From positions 50,181-114,180 of the forward strand of contig CAYFGK010000002.1 in NCBI GenBank assembly GCA_964342305.1: DNA of 64,000 nt, given 5' to 3'. The notes beneath the pieces were generated by a model. It searched no databases, was not told the origin of the DNA, and worked only from the letters and a program-made list of their open reading frames with translations. Positions 8,678 through 17,798 of this stretch are shown here, in pieces. The translations under genes and the position numbers were made by a program. Source of the DNA: DT-110 sp964342305. GTDB lineage: Bacteria; Bacteroidota; Bacteroidia; Chitinophagales; Saprospiraceae. The number at the start of each line of letters is the position of its first letter. Position 1 is the stretch's first letter.

Positions 8678-9139
8678 GTGAAATCACTGAAAGACCAAAA
8701 GGGCGTACTGAAAAGACTTTTGCCGAAAGGCATAGAACCCACCATCGATGCGCTAAAGAAACAGGTCGTAGAAGATTCTCCCCGTTATAATGATGTGCTG
8801 GAATACGATGCAACTTACCGGGAAGCTAAGACCAATGGATTTAAAGGTGTGCAGAGTCAGGCAGATACCAATCAGGCAATGGCTACGGTCCGCAATGGCC
8901 TGATGGACCTGATCGATCGGCTGACCGCGGCCGATTTGGGGCTGGAGCCATGGGAGGAAAAACAAGAATCGCTGCCGCCGCACCTCGAGCGTCAGGTACA
9001 GCGCATCGACCAGAAAATCGCCCGTATCCAGGATCGACTGATCAGCATCAAAGGCACTGATGTGTCGATGGAAATGCGGCTGGAAGATGAAATGGCGGCG
9101 TTAGAAGCCATGAAAGAAAAGCTACTTGCGGGATCATGA
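8678..9139 (+). CDS. EAD11-like adaptor protein with C-terminal coiled coil
   Basis: 153 residues from a GTG start; no in-frame ATG precedes it. Residues 37-85 (YNDVLEYDATYREAK, then GVQSQADTNQAMATVRNGLMDLIDRL by span) match the helical pattern of effector-associated domain 11, a small protein-protein interaction domain of bacterial conflict systems. Residues 100-150 are a coiled coil with DRLISIKGTDV and EMRLEDE. The same 26-residue stretch recurs at residues 20-45 of the next protein. The stop overlaps that gene's start (ATGA at 9136-9139), so they are translationally coupled. By family knowledge it recruits an effector to a sensor or ATPase; this role is inferred. Confidence 0.6.
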   Translation: MKSLKDQKGVLKRLLPKGIEPTIDALKKQVVEDSPRYNDVLEYDATYREAKTNGFKGVQSQADTNQAMATVRNGLMDLIDRLTAADLGLEPWEEKQESLPPHLERQVQRIDQKIARIQDRLISIKGTDVSMEMRLEDEMAALEAMKEKLLAGS

Positions 9140-10221
9140 GCACGCTGAAAGACATACAGCAGCTGGAACAGAGTGTCCGGAAATTGCGGGATAAAATTGC
9201 CCGCCAGCGGGATCGGTTGATCTCGATCAAGGGCACCGATGTGACCGGAGAGATGCGCCTGGAGGATGAGATCGCTGAACACGAAGCATTACTAGCCGAT
9301 TTTCAACGGCAACTAAGTAATCATTTCCGCATCGGAACGCCCACTTCGGACAATCTGTTAACGGAAAAGCTGGCCTCCTTCGACGAGCAATTCAGTGATG
9401 AGGTAGGTGTTTTTCACCGGGTCAACATGAACCGGGAACAAATGAGTGAACGGTTTTTTGATGTGGCCGATGAGCTGGAATCGGAAACCTATCAATTCTA
9501 TTTTATTACCGCCTGTCCTACCCAGATGCCGCCCAGTTTTGCCGAAAGGCTGATCCTGGAATACGTAGATGAATTCCTGTCGGGCGACGATAACAGTATC
9601 CGGTATCCGATGCAGGGAGAGAAAGGGCGCTTGCAGTTTGAGCAGCTTCCGCAAAAACGAAAGCTCAATCGCTGCCAGGATGCCTTCAAATCCTTTTTTG
9701 CGCAATTCTTCGGCTTTACCCGGGAACAGGATTTCGATACCTTCATCGCCAGGGGCATCCCTAACCTGCCGGAAGAATACGTGTGCATGGTCTTCGAGAT
9801 CGAGCAGACCAAGTGGCGGGAAGGAGTGACGGCCGAATACCTGGAATGGATCGTACAGACTTTTTCGAATCCCCACGAAGACGTTCCGAAATTCCTGTTT
9901 TTCTTCGTGACCTACCTACAGGATATGCACCTCTCGGATTCTACCACACACCCCATTGTACAATCACTGGACCAACTGGAAAAAAGCCACGAGCCGGTGG
10001 TTCACCTGAAACCCCTGCTACCGGTGGCTGAACTGGACCTGCGGGCCTGGTTGCGCAGCATCGGCATCCGCAATGACGCTAATGTGGAGACCCTGGTGGA
10101 GATCATCATCAAAGGATTGAAGCAACGCGAACGAGCGATGTATGATGCCGACAAAACCTTCAATATGGACGACCTGGAACTCGTCCAAAAAATTATTTGT
10201 GACTTCCTGGATGCCCGCTAG
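9136..10221 (+). CDS. iSTAND-like (inactive STAND NTPase) protein
   Basis: 361 residues. Residues 1-60 form a coiled coil with DRLISIKGTDV and EMRLEDE, shared with the adaptor protein before it. Residues 96-360 follow the layout of an inactive STAND domain: REQMSERFFDV, then a beta strand FYFITA leading into CPTQMPP (127-133) where a P-loop would be, without GxxxxGK[ST]. VCMVFEIEQ follows at the Walker B position, KFLFFFVTYL as a later strand, then a helical end. Loss of the P-loop implies it binds partners or nucleotide without hydrolysis. It lies between the EAD adaptor and the MoxR ATPase, which supports a sensor or scaffold role. Another degenerate AAA/STAND fold is possible. Confidence 0.6.
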   Translation: MSTLKDIQQLEQSVRKLRDKIARQRDRLISIKGTDVTGEMRLEDEIAEHEALLADFQRQLSNHFRIGTPTSDNLLTEKLASFDEQFSDEVGVFHRVNMNREQMSERFFDVADELESETYQFYFITACPTQMPPSFAERLILEYVDEFLSGDDNSIRYPMQGEKGRLQFEQLPQKRKLNRCQDAFKSFFAQFFGFTREQDFDTFIARGIPNLPEEYVCMVFEIEQTKWREGVTAEYLEWIVQTFSNPHEDVPKFLFFFVTYLQDMHLSDSTTHPIVQSLDQLEKSHEPVVHLKPLLPVAELDLRAWLRSIGIRNDANVETLVEIIIKGLKQRERAMYDADKTFNMDDLELVQKIICDFLDAR

Positions 10222-10245
10222 AGGGCATCGCAAAATAATAAGCCT

Positions 10246-11175
10246 ATGACCTTTCGACTCTACGATCGCGGAGAGCCACGCGACCTGCCCGAGATCCCGT
10301 TTAACCAAAAACTCCACGACCCCAAACTATACCGCCCGTCGGAGGGGTTGATCCAGGCCGTCAACGTCGCTCTGAATCTACACCAGCCGCTGCTACTCAC
10401 CGGTGAACCCGGTACGGGAAAAACGCAGTTGGCCCATCACCTGGCCTGGTTTTTCGGCCTGGAAGAGCCCGAAGTATTCGATGCTCAGACGACCTCCACG
10501 GCCCGCGATCTCCTGTACCACTACGATGCGCTGGCCCATTTCCAGTACAGTCAGACTCAGAATAAGGAGCTTACCCAGGCCGATATCGAAGACCGGTTCA
10601 TTGACTTTCGTGCGTTGGGTAAGGTGATCAAGGAAAAACGCAAAGCCGTGGTGCTGATCGATGAGATCGATAAAGCGCCCCGTGATCTGCCCAACGATGT
10701 GCTGGGGGTGCTGGAGCGCCTGGAGTATCGCGTGCCGGAACTGAACAATAAAATATTCAAATCGGAGGTCACCAAGCGTCCGATCATCGTCATGACCTCC
10801 AATTCCGAGAAGAACCTGCCGGATGCCTTCCTGCGGCGGGTGACCTTTTTTCATATTCCTTTTCCAACGGCAGCCGAATTGCTGGATATTCTCCAACTCA
10901 AAACGGAGGGGTTGGACCAGGTACATCTAAAGAAAGTAATCCAATTATTCGAATCTATCCGGAAAGGACGGAAGGTCAAACTCAAGAAGAACCCCGCGAC
11001 CGCCGAATTGATCGCCTGGGCTATGCTGTTGCAGCGAATGGGATTCCCAATGAATAAGCTGGATGATTTATCGAGCCTTTCCGATAACGAACGGGACCAA
11101 CTGGTCCAATCCTACTCCGTGCTGGCCAAGAATAAGGAGGACCTGCACGAACTACAAACAAAAATGACCCGATAA
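10246..11175 (+). CDS. MoxR-family AAA+ ATPase
   Basis: 309 residues. The Walker A motif GEPGTGKT is at 53-60, Walker B VVLIDEIDKAP around 134-144, sensor 1 MTSN at 182-185 and arginine-finger candidates RR at 196-197. The LPDAFLRRVTFFHIPFP segment is typical of MoxR/RavA-like ATPases. It starts 24 bp after the iSTAND-like gene and 16 bp before a gene with a vWA-like domain, the usual MoxR partner. It probably remodels that partner or the adaptor complex in the cytoplasm. All catalytic residues expected for ATP hydrolysis are present. Confidence 0.88.
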   Translation: MTFRLYDRGEPRDLPEIPFNQKLHDPKLYRPSEGLIQAVNVALNLHQPLLLTGEPGTGKTQLAHHLAWFFGLEEPEVFDAQTTSTARDLLYHYDALAHFQYSQTQNKELTQADIEDRFIDFRALGKVIKEKRKAVVLIDEIDKAPRDLPNDVLGVLERLEYRVPELNNKIFKSEVTKRPIIVMTSNSEKNLPDAFLRRVTFFHIPFPTAAELLDILQLKTEGLDQVHLKKVIQLFESIRKGRKVKLKKNPATAELIAWAMLLQRMGFPMNKLDDLSSLSDNERDQLVQSYSVLAKNKEDLHELQTKMTR

Positions 11176-11191
11176 TTCCGGCGGTTCTTTT

Positions 11192-14100
11192 ATGACAAAT
11201 ACCTCCCGCACCTACGAGTTACTGGCTGCCTTCCTGTACGCACTGGAAGCGGAAGGGTATCGCATGGGTACGGGCACCCATCTGCAACTTCAGGAATTGG
11301 TCCAACGTCTGCCCGTGGATCCTTCGGACGAGCTGTTGCGGGACAGTATTATTCCGCTGCTGGCCACCAATGAGCAGGAGCAACAGCTTTTCCGAACGCT
11401 GTTTCAACGGGCACAAAGCCAGGTGAAAAGCAAGCACCAGCCCTATCACCCATCTCCGGTCCGGCGAGCCGCGCGATCCATCTGGCAGATCTTATTTTTT
11501 GCGATTCTGGCACTGATTCTGGTTCTGATCGCCTTTCTGGGGCGCTCGGTCCTGGATCCGGAGCTGGACCCGGTCAATCAGCACTTGACGCTGGAGCCCG
11601 GCGAGGTATCGGACGCCATTGCTCCGGATAGCAGTGCCCTGGAGGAATTGTCCGCTCCCGTTGTTTTTATGCTTCCGCAAAAAAAGGAGGCGGTACTGCC
11701 GCGGTTCCTGCAGTTTGAACTGGTAGACGAAGGAGCCCGCGTACAGTTCACAGCCCCGGATACGGCGATCACCGATACCCTGGAATTGGTGCTGCGGGGC
11801 GATGGACGTCGCTACCGGACCGTTTATCTGATCGCCACGGTGGAGGCCACCCTGGAAACCGGGGAGCAAGTGCCGGAGGTACAGGCCCGGATCGATACAC
11901 CGGTGGTCAGTCCGGATCCGCTGGAGCCGGTTGCTCCGGTCTTTCGCCCCCGGGAATTGCCCTATGCATCTGATATTCGGTCATTGGAGTACACCCCGCC
12001 GGACGGATTATCTTCCTTTTTGGCCAGGAATATCGGCTGGTTGCGGTGGGTGTTTATTATTCTGGGCGCCCAATTGGTGATGCTCTGGGCCAAGTGGCGG
12101 GAGGAACGACGTAGAAAACTGGTGACCACTCCGGAAGCACACACCAATCCGCCCTACGTATGGAACATCGAATTACCGGACCTGGCGGGTGCCATTTCAC
12201 TGGGTGAGGGCATCCAACGGGTGCTAACGCGTTTGCGCCGCCGGGCTTATGACGAGCGCGAAAAACTGGATATGCCGGCGACTATCCGTGCCACGGTCCG
12301 CCGCGGTGGAATGGCCGATTTCCGGTACCAACCACTGACCAGACCCCCGGAATACCTGCTCCTGATCGATCGCCAGTCGGGGCGCAGCCACCGGGCTGCG
12401 CTTTTCGACTATCTGTTTGAGGCCTTTCGGCAGCAGGATGTCCTGGTGGAGCGCTTTTTCTTTCAGGGTGACATTCGCGCCTGCACCAATGAAATGCACC
12501 CCGAAGGGATGGGACTGCGGGAATTACATCATCGTTATCCCGGGGCCCGCCTGTTGATTATCAGCGACGGGTACCGCCTGCTGAATGCCCGCACGGGTAA
12601 GGTAAATACCTGGGCCAGTCGTCTATTGGGAAACTGGAAGGAGTACGCTTTGCTGACGCCGCGTCCGCCTGGTGCCTGGGGACGCCGCGAGCGTTTATTG
12701 CGCAGTCAGTTGCCGGTGGTGCCGGCCACCCTGCAAAGCCTGACCTTCCTGCTGGAGCAATGGTCGGCCAGGGACGAGGCCGATTTCGACCAGTGGCCGG
12801 CCTACGTGGAGGATGTGCAACGGGAACCCATGGTACTGGAGGGAGACCTGGTAACCACCCTGAAGAAACACTACGATCCGGCCATGCTGCAGTGGATCGC
12901 CGGTTGCGCCATTTATCCGGAGCTGCACTGGGATCTGACCCTGCTGATCGGTCGTACAATGAGCACCTCCGAGCGATCTTTGCTTACCCTGGATTCGGTG
13001 CAGGAACTGCTGCGGTTGCCCTGGTTCAACGAAGGGAGGATGCCGGAGGCCGCCCGCTTGGTATTGCTCGACTGGTTGCAACGCGAACATCCCGACACGG
13101 AAAACCGGTTGCGGGAGGTGATTCACGAGCAATTTCAGCAGCAGGAACCACCGGCCGATTCGGTGGCCTACGAGCCGTACCGGTTACAGATGGCCTTCAA
13201 CGAATGGCGGATCACCCGCGACCGCAAGCGCAGACGACAGCTGGAACAGGAATTGGAGCAACTGCTGGAACAAGGGCAGGAGGCCGACATGGTGATGATC
13301 CGTTACCTGGAGGGCGATCCCGGCCCGCTGGATCTGGTGTTGCCCGATCGGTTCAAAAAATTCGTGTACAAGGGCGGGTACCGGGAACTGGGCAGCCGGG
13401 AAAGTCAGCGCGACCTGCGGTGGGCGAGTATGCTTTGGTTGGCCCTGTCGGTGGCTTCGTTTTGGGTGAACCCCACGGTGGAGGATTGTGGGGGGCAAAC
13501 GAGACCGTATTTGGTGCCTACCATTACGCAGGCGGTCGATTCCGTTGAATTGCCGAATTACAGTAATTCGGCCTACGAGCTTTTGGGCGTAAGCCAAAGG
13601 GATAGTTTTCTAATACTGGGAACCGGACCGGAGATTGTACGCTATTATCTTCCCAGTAATACCCTTTCGCCACTGGGATTACCGAACCGTGGCATTCAGT
13701 CAATTACCTATCCGGCCGTATATACGGCTGACGAACGTGGTCCGGTGCAATACACCATGCTCATAGTACAGGACCGACAATTGATCGGCCTTTCGGCAAA
13801 TGGACAGGGAGGATACCAATCAACGGAACTAACTGCCAGAGGAACTATTATGGACGCCGGATACTACCTCCAAAACCGTATTCCCGTGGCGCGTTCCGAT
13901 GGTCGTGTTCAGCTTATTAACGAAGATGACGAGGCATCGGCCACGGCTCGCCATCCGGGAGTAGAGCGAATTGCTTCGCCTTATTTTTTCGCTAACCGGT
14001 ACGCAACCACGGCGGCGGACAGCACCCTTGTTTTGTGGGATCAAAATTTATATGAGACAGGACGAGTACAATTACCCTACCGTGCTGAGTCTTTAGAAAT

Positions 14101-16516
14101 GAGCTGGAATGGCGAATTCGTTGCAACGGCCGGCGATAATGCCCTCGACGTTTGGACCAAGGATGGAGGCCTGGTGTACACTTCCCGTGGATCTGATTTG
14201 ATCGGTATCTCAGGGAATAGTATTTATTTCCGACAGGCGGGGAAGGTGTATGTCCGCAAATTCACGGACAACCAAACTGCTTCTCAATTCGAGCCGAGTA
14301 ACCTTTCGTATCAATTTGGTCGTGGATACAATCAACTATTTGCGCTAAATCCCGCCGGGACGCACGTACTGCGTTGGGGCACGACTACCGATGCCTTCGA
14401 CGATATCGAGATTTGCTTAGCAACAGCCGTGGATACGGCCCTGTACCGCGAACACCGGGCCCGCCAATTTGCCTACCACGGTCAGTTTGAGGCGCTGGAT
14501 GCGGAGCTGTTCCAAATAGACAGTGCCAACATTAGCGATTCCCTGCGTCGCGCCCGTACGGCCAATATTGCGACTGTGCTCTACAACCGGGCCCTGCTGG
14601 CCATGGAGGAGTTGGATACGGCATTCGCCTGCGAGTTGATCGACCGGGCGATTACTGTGGACGGCTCGCGGACACTCATCTATTTGCGGGCGCGGGAGGC
14701 GTTTTGTAGTGAACCGGAAGAAGGTGAGCTGCCACCCGGAGCCATCGAGATAAGCGGGGTGGTAGTGGATGCGTATTCGGGGGCGCGCATTCCCGGGGTC
14801 CGGGTCCGGTCCGGAGAGGTGACCGTCCAGACCGGTACGGACGGACGTTTTGATTTGCTGGATGAAGGCCAATACGAACCGCGGGAGATCACCCTCGATC
14901 TGGAGAAATCCGGATACATATCCCGGGCTGTTCCCTACCAGCAGGCCACCCGGGCGGGTATGCGGGATGTGGGGCCACTGGAACTAACTCCGCTCGAGCA
15001 AAATACGAGTCTGCGCATTTCCCAAAAGGGCGACCGATACGGCTTACAAAGAGGCAATCAATGGGTGCTTGAGCCTAAATATTCCCGCATTGAGCAAGAT
15101 CCACAAAGCGGTTTTTTCCGGTTAACCGGGGCAAATAATAATGGGGAAAACCCCGTCGGGATGGCCAATGCGGAGGGAGCGTTGGTGGCCCCGTTAGCGT
15201 TCAGGCAGATCCGTTTTCCAAAGGGAGGATTCATGTCTGCGCAGTTACCAAGGTCAAATCTCTGGGGACATATCGATGTCACCACCGGAGAATCGATTGC
15301 CGGCTTTGATTTTGATGAGGTTGGTCCCTTTGAAAACGGACAGGCCACCGTGACTTACTTGGGTAACAGCTTTTACATGGATCGAAATGGAATTTGCGTA
15401 CAGGATTGCCCGGATGCCGTGCTAACTCAAATGCTGGAAGGTTATTTACAGGGGAACATCCAAAATATGGCAACTGCCAGAACGACCCTGCTCAATCACC
15501 CGCAATTAGATCGTCTGCTGACGGTCGGTATGGCCGATGACTTTCTGGGCGATTTTGAGGAGTTCCCCGCCAACCCAAGCGAGGAAGATATCGCCGCCTT
15601 CGAACGCCTGCAAGAGCTTTTTTACGCAAGTGAAGGGGGACTTACTCCGGATATCGTGGCCAAATATCAACAGTTGTTTCAGTTATTAAGCAATCCACCG
15701 GGCAAGGTCCAGGATATGAGCGGGGAGTTACCGCCCCCCATCGCCGAGATACTGCCCGAAATGGTGGACGTGCCGGGGGGGACTTTTACGATGGGGTGTG
15801 TGGAAGAGCGGGATGGTCCTTGTGAAGAGGACGAGTTTCCAGCCCATGAGGTAAGGATAGGTGACTTTACGATCAGTAAGTATGAGATTACCAATCGGCA
15901 GTATGTGACGTTTTTGAATATGGTGAGTAGTCAGGTATTGAGTAGTCAGGAATTATATAATTTTGACGAAACTGATGCCCGAATACGGCTGGAAAATGGT
16001 CGCTACGTGGTGCAAGCAGGCTACGATCAGCACCCGGTGACCAATATAAATTGGCATGCGGCTAAGGCTTTTTCCCAGTGGCTGAGCGACCAAACGGGAG
16101 ATAATTACCGGCTGCCCACGGAAGCCGAATGGGAATACGCCGCCCGCGGTGGTGAAAAGGGGGCAAGTCAGGGATTTCGGTACGCCGGTAGCAATAATAT
16201 CGATGAGGTGGCATGGTATTCGGAAAACTCAAATGGGAATTCACATCCGGTCGGTCAAAAGAAGTCTAATCAATTAGGAATCTACGACATGAGCGGCAAC
16301 GTATGGGAGTGGGTGGAGGACTGCTGGCATGACAACTACCAAGGAGCACCAGGGGATGAAAGTGCTTGGGTGCAAGGAGATTGCTCTAACCGCGTGGACC
16401 GCGGCGGCGGCTGGTTCGGCAATGCCAGGCTCTGCCGTGCCGCCAATCGCAGCAACGACATTCCGACGGCTGGTAACTACGTCGTCGGGTTCCGTCTGGC
16501 CCGCAGTTCGAAGTAG
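11192..16516 (+). CDS. 1774-residue multidomain membrane protein: CoxE-like/vWA, beta-propeller, WG repeats, FGE-sulfatase-like domain
   Basis: Domains in order: helical CoxE-like N-terminus (10-75); TM1 (96-120); TM2 (280-302); a vWA-like domain with DRQSG at about 392 in place of DxSxS and LLIISDG near 456; a helical region (560-740); TM3 (744-762); a degenerate WD40-like propeller (770-1070); TPR-like helices (1083-1170); a carboxypeptidase-regulatory-like beta sandwich (1185-1267); WG-like repeats (1270-1405); and an FGE-sulfatase/SUMF1-like domain (1524-1774: VPGGTFTMGC, RLPTEAEWEYAARGG, MSGNVWEWVEDCW, GFRLAR). In that last domain the copper-binding cysteine pair of true formylglycine enzymes seems incomplete (WFGNARLCRAANR), so catalysis of that reaction is doubtful. 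It is the last gene of the operon. The vWA-like part should be cytoplasmic with MoxR and the C-terminal half periplasmic, which is an inference from three TM segments. A role as the effector or sensor of a MoxR-vWA conflict system is likely but unproven. Confidence 0.75.
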   Translation: MTNTSRTYELLAAFLYALEAEGYRMGTGTHLQLQELVQRLPVDPSDELLRDSIIPLLATNEQEQQLFRTLFQRAQSQVKSKHQPYHPSPVRRAARSIWQILFFAILALILVLIAFLGRSVLDPELDPVNQHLTLEPGEVSDAIAPDSSALEELSAPVVFMLPQKKEAVLPRFLQFELVDEGARVQFTAPDTAITDTLELVLRGDGRRYRTVYLIATVEATLETGEQVPEVQARIDTPVVSPDPLEPVAPVFRPRELPYASDIRSLEYTPPDGLSSFLARNIGWLRWVFIILGAQLVMLWAKWREERRRKLVTTPEAHTNPPYVWNIELPDLAGAISLGEGIQRVLTRLRRRAYDEREKLDMPATIRATVRRGGMADFRYQPLTRPPEYLLLIDRQSGRSHRAALFDYLFEAFRQQDVLVERFFFQGDIRACTNEMHPEGMGLRELHHRYPGARLLIISDGYRLLNARTGKVNTWASRLLGNWKEYALLTPRPPGAWGRRERLLRSQLPVVPATLQSLTFLLEQWSARDEADFDQWPAYVEDVQREPMVLEGDLVTTLKKHYDPAMLQWIAGCAIYPELHWDLTLLIGRTMSTSERSLLTLDSVQELLRLPWFNEGRMPEAARLVLLDWLQREHPDTENRLREVIHEQFQQQEPPADSVAYEPYRLQMAFNEWRITRDRKRRRQLEQELEQLLEQGQEADMVMIRYLEGDPGPLDLVLPDRFKKFVYKGGYRELGSRESQRDLRWASMLWLALSVASFWVNPTVEDCGGQTRPYLVPTITQAVDSVELPNYSNSAYELLGVSQRDSFLILGTGPEIVRYYLPSNTLSPLGLPNRGIQSITYPAVYTADERGPVQYTMLIVQDRQLIGLSANGQGGYQSTELTARGTIMDAGYYLQNRIPVARSDGRVQLINEDDEASATARHPGVERIASPYFFANRYATTAADSTLVLWDQNLYETGRVQLPYRAESLEMSWNGEFVATAGDNALDVWTKDGGLVYTSRGSDLIGISGNSIYFRQAGKVYVRKFTDNQTASQFEPSNLSYQFGRGYNQLFALNPAGTHVLRWGTTTDAFDDIEICLATAVDTALYREHRARQFAYHGQFEALDAELFQIDSANISDSLRRARTANIATVLYNRALLAMEELDTAFACELIDRAITVDGSRTLIYLRAREAFCSEPEEGELPPGAIEISGVVVDAYSGARIPGVRVRSGEVTVQTGTDGRFDLLDEGQYEPREITLDLEKSGYISRAVPYQQATRAGMRDVGPLELTPLEQNTSLRISQKGDRYGLQRGNQWVLEPKYSRIEQDPQSGFFRLTGANNNGENPVGMANAEGALVAPLAFRQIRFPKGGFMSAQLPRSNLWGHIDVTTGESIAGFDFDEVGPFENGQATVTYLGNSFYMDRNGICVQDCPDAVLTQMLEGYLQGNIQNMATARTTLLNHPQLDRLLTVGMADDFLGDFEEFPANPSEEDIAAFERLQELFYASEGGLTPDIVAKYQQLFQLLSNPPGKVQDMSGELPPPIAEILPEMVDVPGGTFTMGCVEERDGPCEEDEFPAHEVRIGDFTISKYEITNRQYVTFLNMVSSQVLSSQELYNFDETDARIRLENGRYVVQAGYDQHPVTNINWHAAKAFSQWLSDQTGDNYRLPTEAEWEYAARGGEKGASQGFRYAGSNNIDEVAWYSENSNGNSHPVGQKKSNQLGIYDMSGNVWEWVEDCWHDNYQGAPGDESAWVQGDCSNRVDRGGGWFGNARLCRAANRSNDIPTAGNYVVGFRLARSSK

Positions 16517-16738
16517 TCTATTCCGTGCTTTTTGGTGAGCTATGCGTAGGGCCTCCATGAGCGGAACATGGGGACGGCGGTAGCGTCCCCAGTGGAGGGA
16601 GTAGGTGGGCCGAAGCTATGTAAGAAGGGCTGTTGGAGGTAATACCGCCGTCAGGCGGTCGATTTTTTTACTCTCAACCCTATTGCCCTAAGCTCAAGTG
16701 CTTCGCTTTGTCAGTGGCAGAAAGGGAGAGTGGGGGAT

Positions 16739-16962
16739 ACCCTCAACCCTAACCCTTCTCCCAAAGGGAGAAGGGGATGCGCTTAATGGGAAAGGGAAAA
16801 TCGGGGTCTAAATAGGATTTCATTTGAAGTCTTCTTTGGGGAAAGATACCCCTTCTCTTCCAAGAAAATTGTTGATCGCTAGGGACGGTAAGGAGTTGAA
16901 AAAGAGAAGGGGGCACCAGCTTCCGCTAAAAGCTAAGGCTGGCAGTGAGGGATGAGTTTTAA
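16739..16962 (+). repeat. DUF559-associated repeat, copy 1
   Basis: About 224 bp from ACCCTCAACCCTAACCCTTC to GATGAGTTTTA. Inside are a hairpin CCTTCTCCC-AAA-GGGAGAAGG and a long-range stem CCCCTTCTCT with AGAGAAGGGG. Copies 2 and 3 are at 17388 and 17578. The 16517-16738 stretch before it shows only small hairpins and no gene. Confidence 0.85.
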
Positions 16963-17017
16963 CACCAATTGGATTTCCATCCAAAATTCCCTGATATTTT
17001 CCACTAAATCCTCGCCT

Positions 17018-17386
17018 ATGACTCGTCAAGCTATCACCGAACTAGCTCGTTCGCTCCGTAAAAAACAGAGCCCTGCCGAACAGTTTTTCTGGGAAAAGAC
17101 GCGTAATCGGCAGTTTTACGGCAAAAAAATCGTCAGACAAAGAGTGGTTTCCTATGCGTATGATTTAGGTAAAACCCAGTATTACATCCTCGACTTTTAC
17201 TGTCACGAGCATGTGCTGGCCATCGAAATCGATGGTTCCATTCATGATCAAACCGTCCAATATGATGAAGATCGGCAAGCTTTATTAGAAAGTGTAGGGT
17301 ATCGATTTATTCGGTTTTCGAATGAGGAGGTTTTGGAAGATTGGGAAAATGTGGAAAGCGCGTTGAAGGAAAGGATGGGGATTTGA
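17018..17386 (+). CDS. DUF559 (Vsr/REase-like fold) protein
   Basis: 122 residues from the ATG at 17018 (MTRQAITELARSLRKKQSPAEQ). The upstream in-frame ATG at 16952 lies inside the flanking repeat and is rejected. Family motifs: SPAEQFFWEKTRNRQFYGKKIVRQ (residues 18-41), ILDFYC with the catalytic-type aspartate, LAIEIDG with E and D, and YRFIRFSNEEVL at the end. These fit the PD-(D/E)XK-like Vsr endonuclease fold. DUF559 genes are often found beside repeats of this kind. A role in moving or processing the repeats, or in DNA repair, is possible but unproven. The gene sits exactly between repeat copies 1 and 2. Confidence 0.85.
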   Translation: MTRQAITELARSLRKKQSPAEQFFWEKTRNRQFYGKKIVRQRVVSYAYDLGKTQYYILDFYCHEHVLAIEIDGSIHDQTVQYDEDRQALLESVGYRFIRFSNEEVLEDWENVESALKERMGI

Positions 17387-17387
17387 T

Positions 17388-17578
17388 ACCCTCAACCCTA
17401 ACCCTTCTCCCAAAGGGAGAAGGGAATACGCTTTATGGGAAAGTGAAAATCGAGCTCCAAATAGGATTTCATTTCAAGTCTTCTTCGGGGAAAGATTCCC
17501 CTTCTCTTCCAAGAAAATTGTTGATCGTCAGGGACGGTAAGGAGTGGAAAAAGAGAAGGGGCCAGGGGATGAGTTTTA
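17388..17578 (+). repeat. DUF559-associated repeat, copy 2
   Basis: About 191 bp, starting two bases after the DUF559 stop codon (TGA at 17384-17386). It lacks the CACCAGCTTCCGCTAAA segment found near the 3' end of copies 1 and 3, so it is a deletion variant. It runs directly into copy 3. Confidence 0.85.
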
Positions 17579-17798
17579 CCCTCAACCCTAACCCTTCTCT
17601 CAAAGGGAGAAGGGAATACGCTTTATGGGAAAGTGAAAATCGAGCTTCAAATAGGACTTCATTCTAAGTCATCTTCGGGAACGATACCCCTTCTCTTCCA
17701 AGAAAATTGTTGATCGCTAGGGACGGTAAGGAGTGGAAAAAGAGAAGGGGTCACCAGCTTCCGCTAAAGCTATAGCTGGCAAAGAGGGATGAGTTTTA
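17578..17798 (+). repeat. DUF559-associated repeat, copy 3
   Basis: About 221 bp, head to tail with copy 2. Its last bases (GAGTTTTA) supply the stop codon of the opposing MFS gene (TAA on the minus strand at 17796-17798), so the element landed at or reached the very end of that reading frame. Confidence 0.85.

Noticed and set aside
12760..13548. 262-codon plus-strand frame inside the giant membrane protein gene
   Set aside because: Frame shadow of a gene with strong domain matches; composition is G/A/R-rich and matches no family.
15761..16516. C-terminal domain as an active formylglycine-generating enzyme
   Set aside because: The copper-binding cysteine pair looks incomplete and no sulfatase gene is nearby; an effector or binding role is more likely.
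17341..17667. 108-codon frame over repeat copies 2 and 3
   Set aside because: It is only a translation of repeat DNA; the same peptide pattern recurs with each copy.
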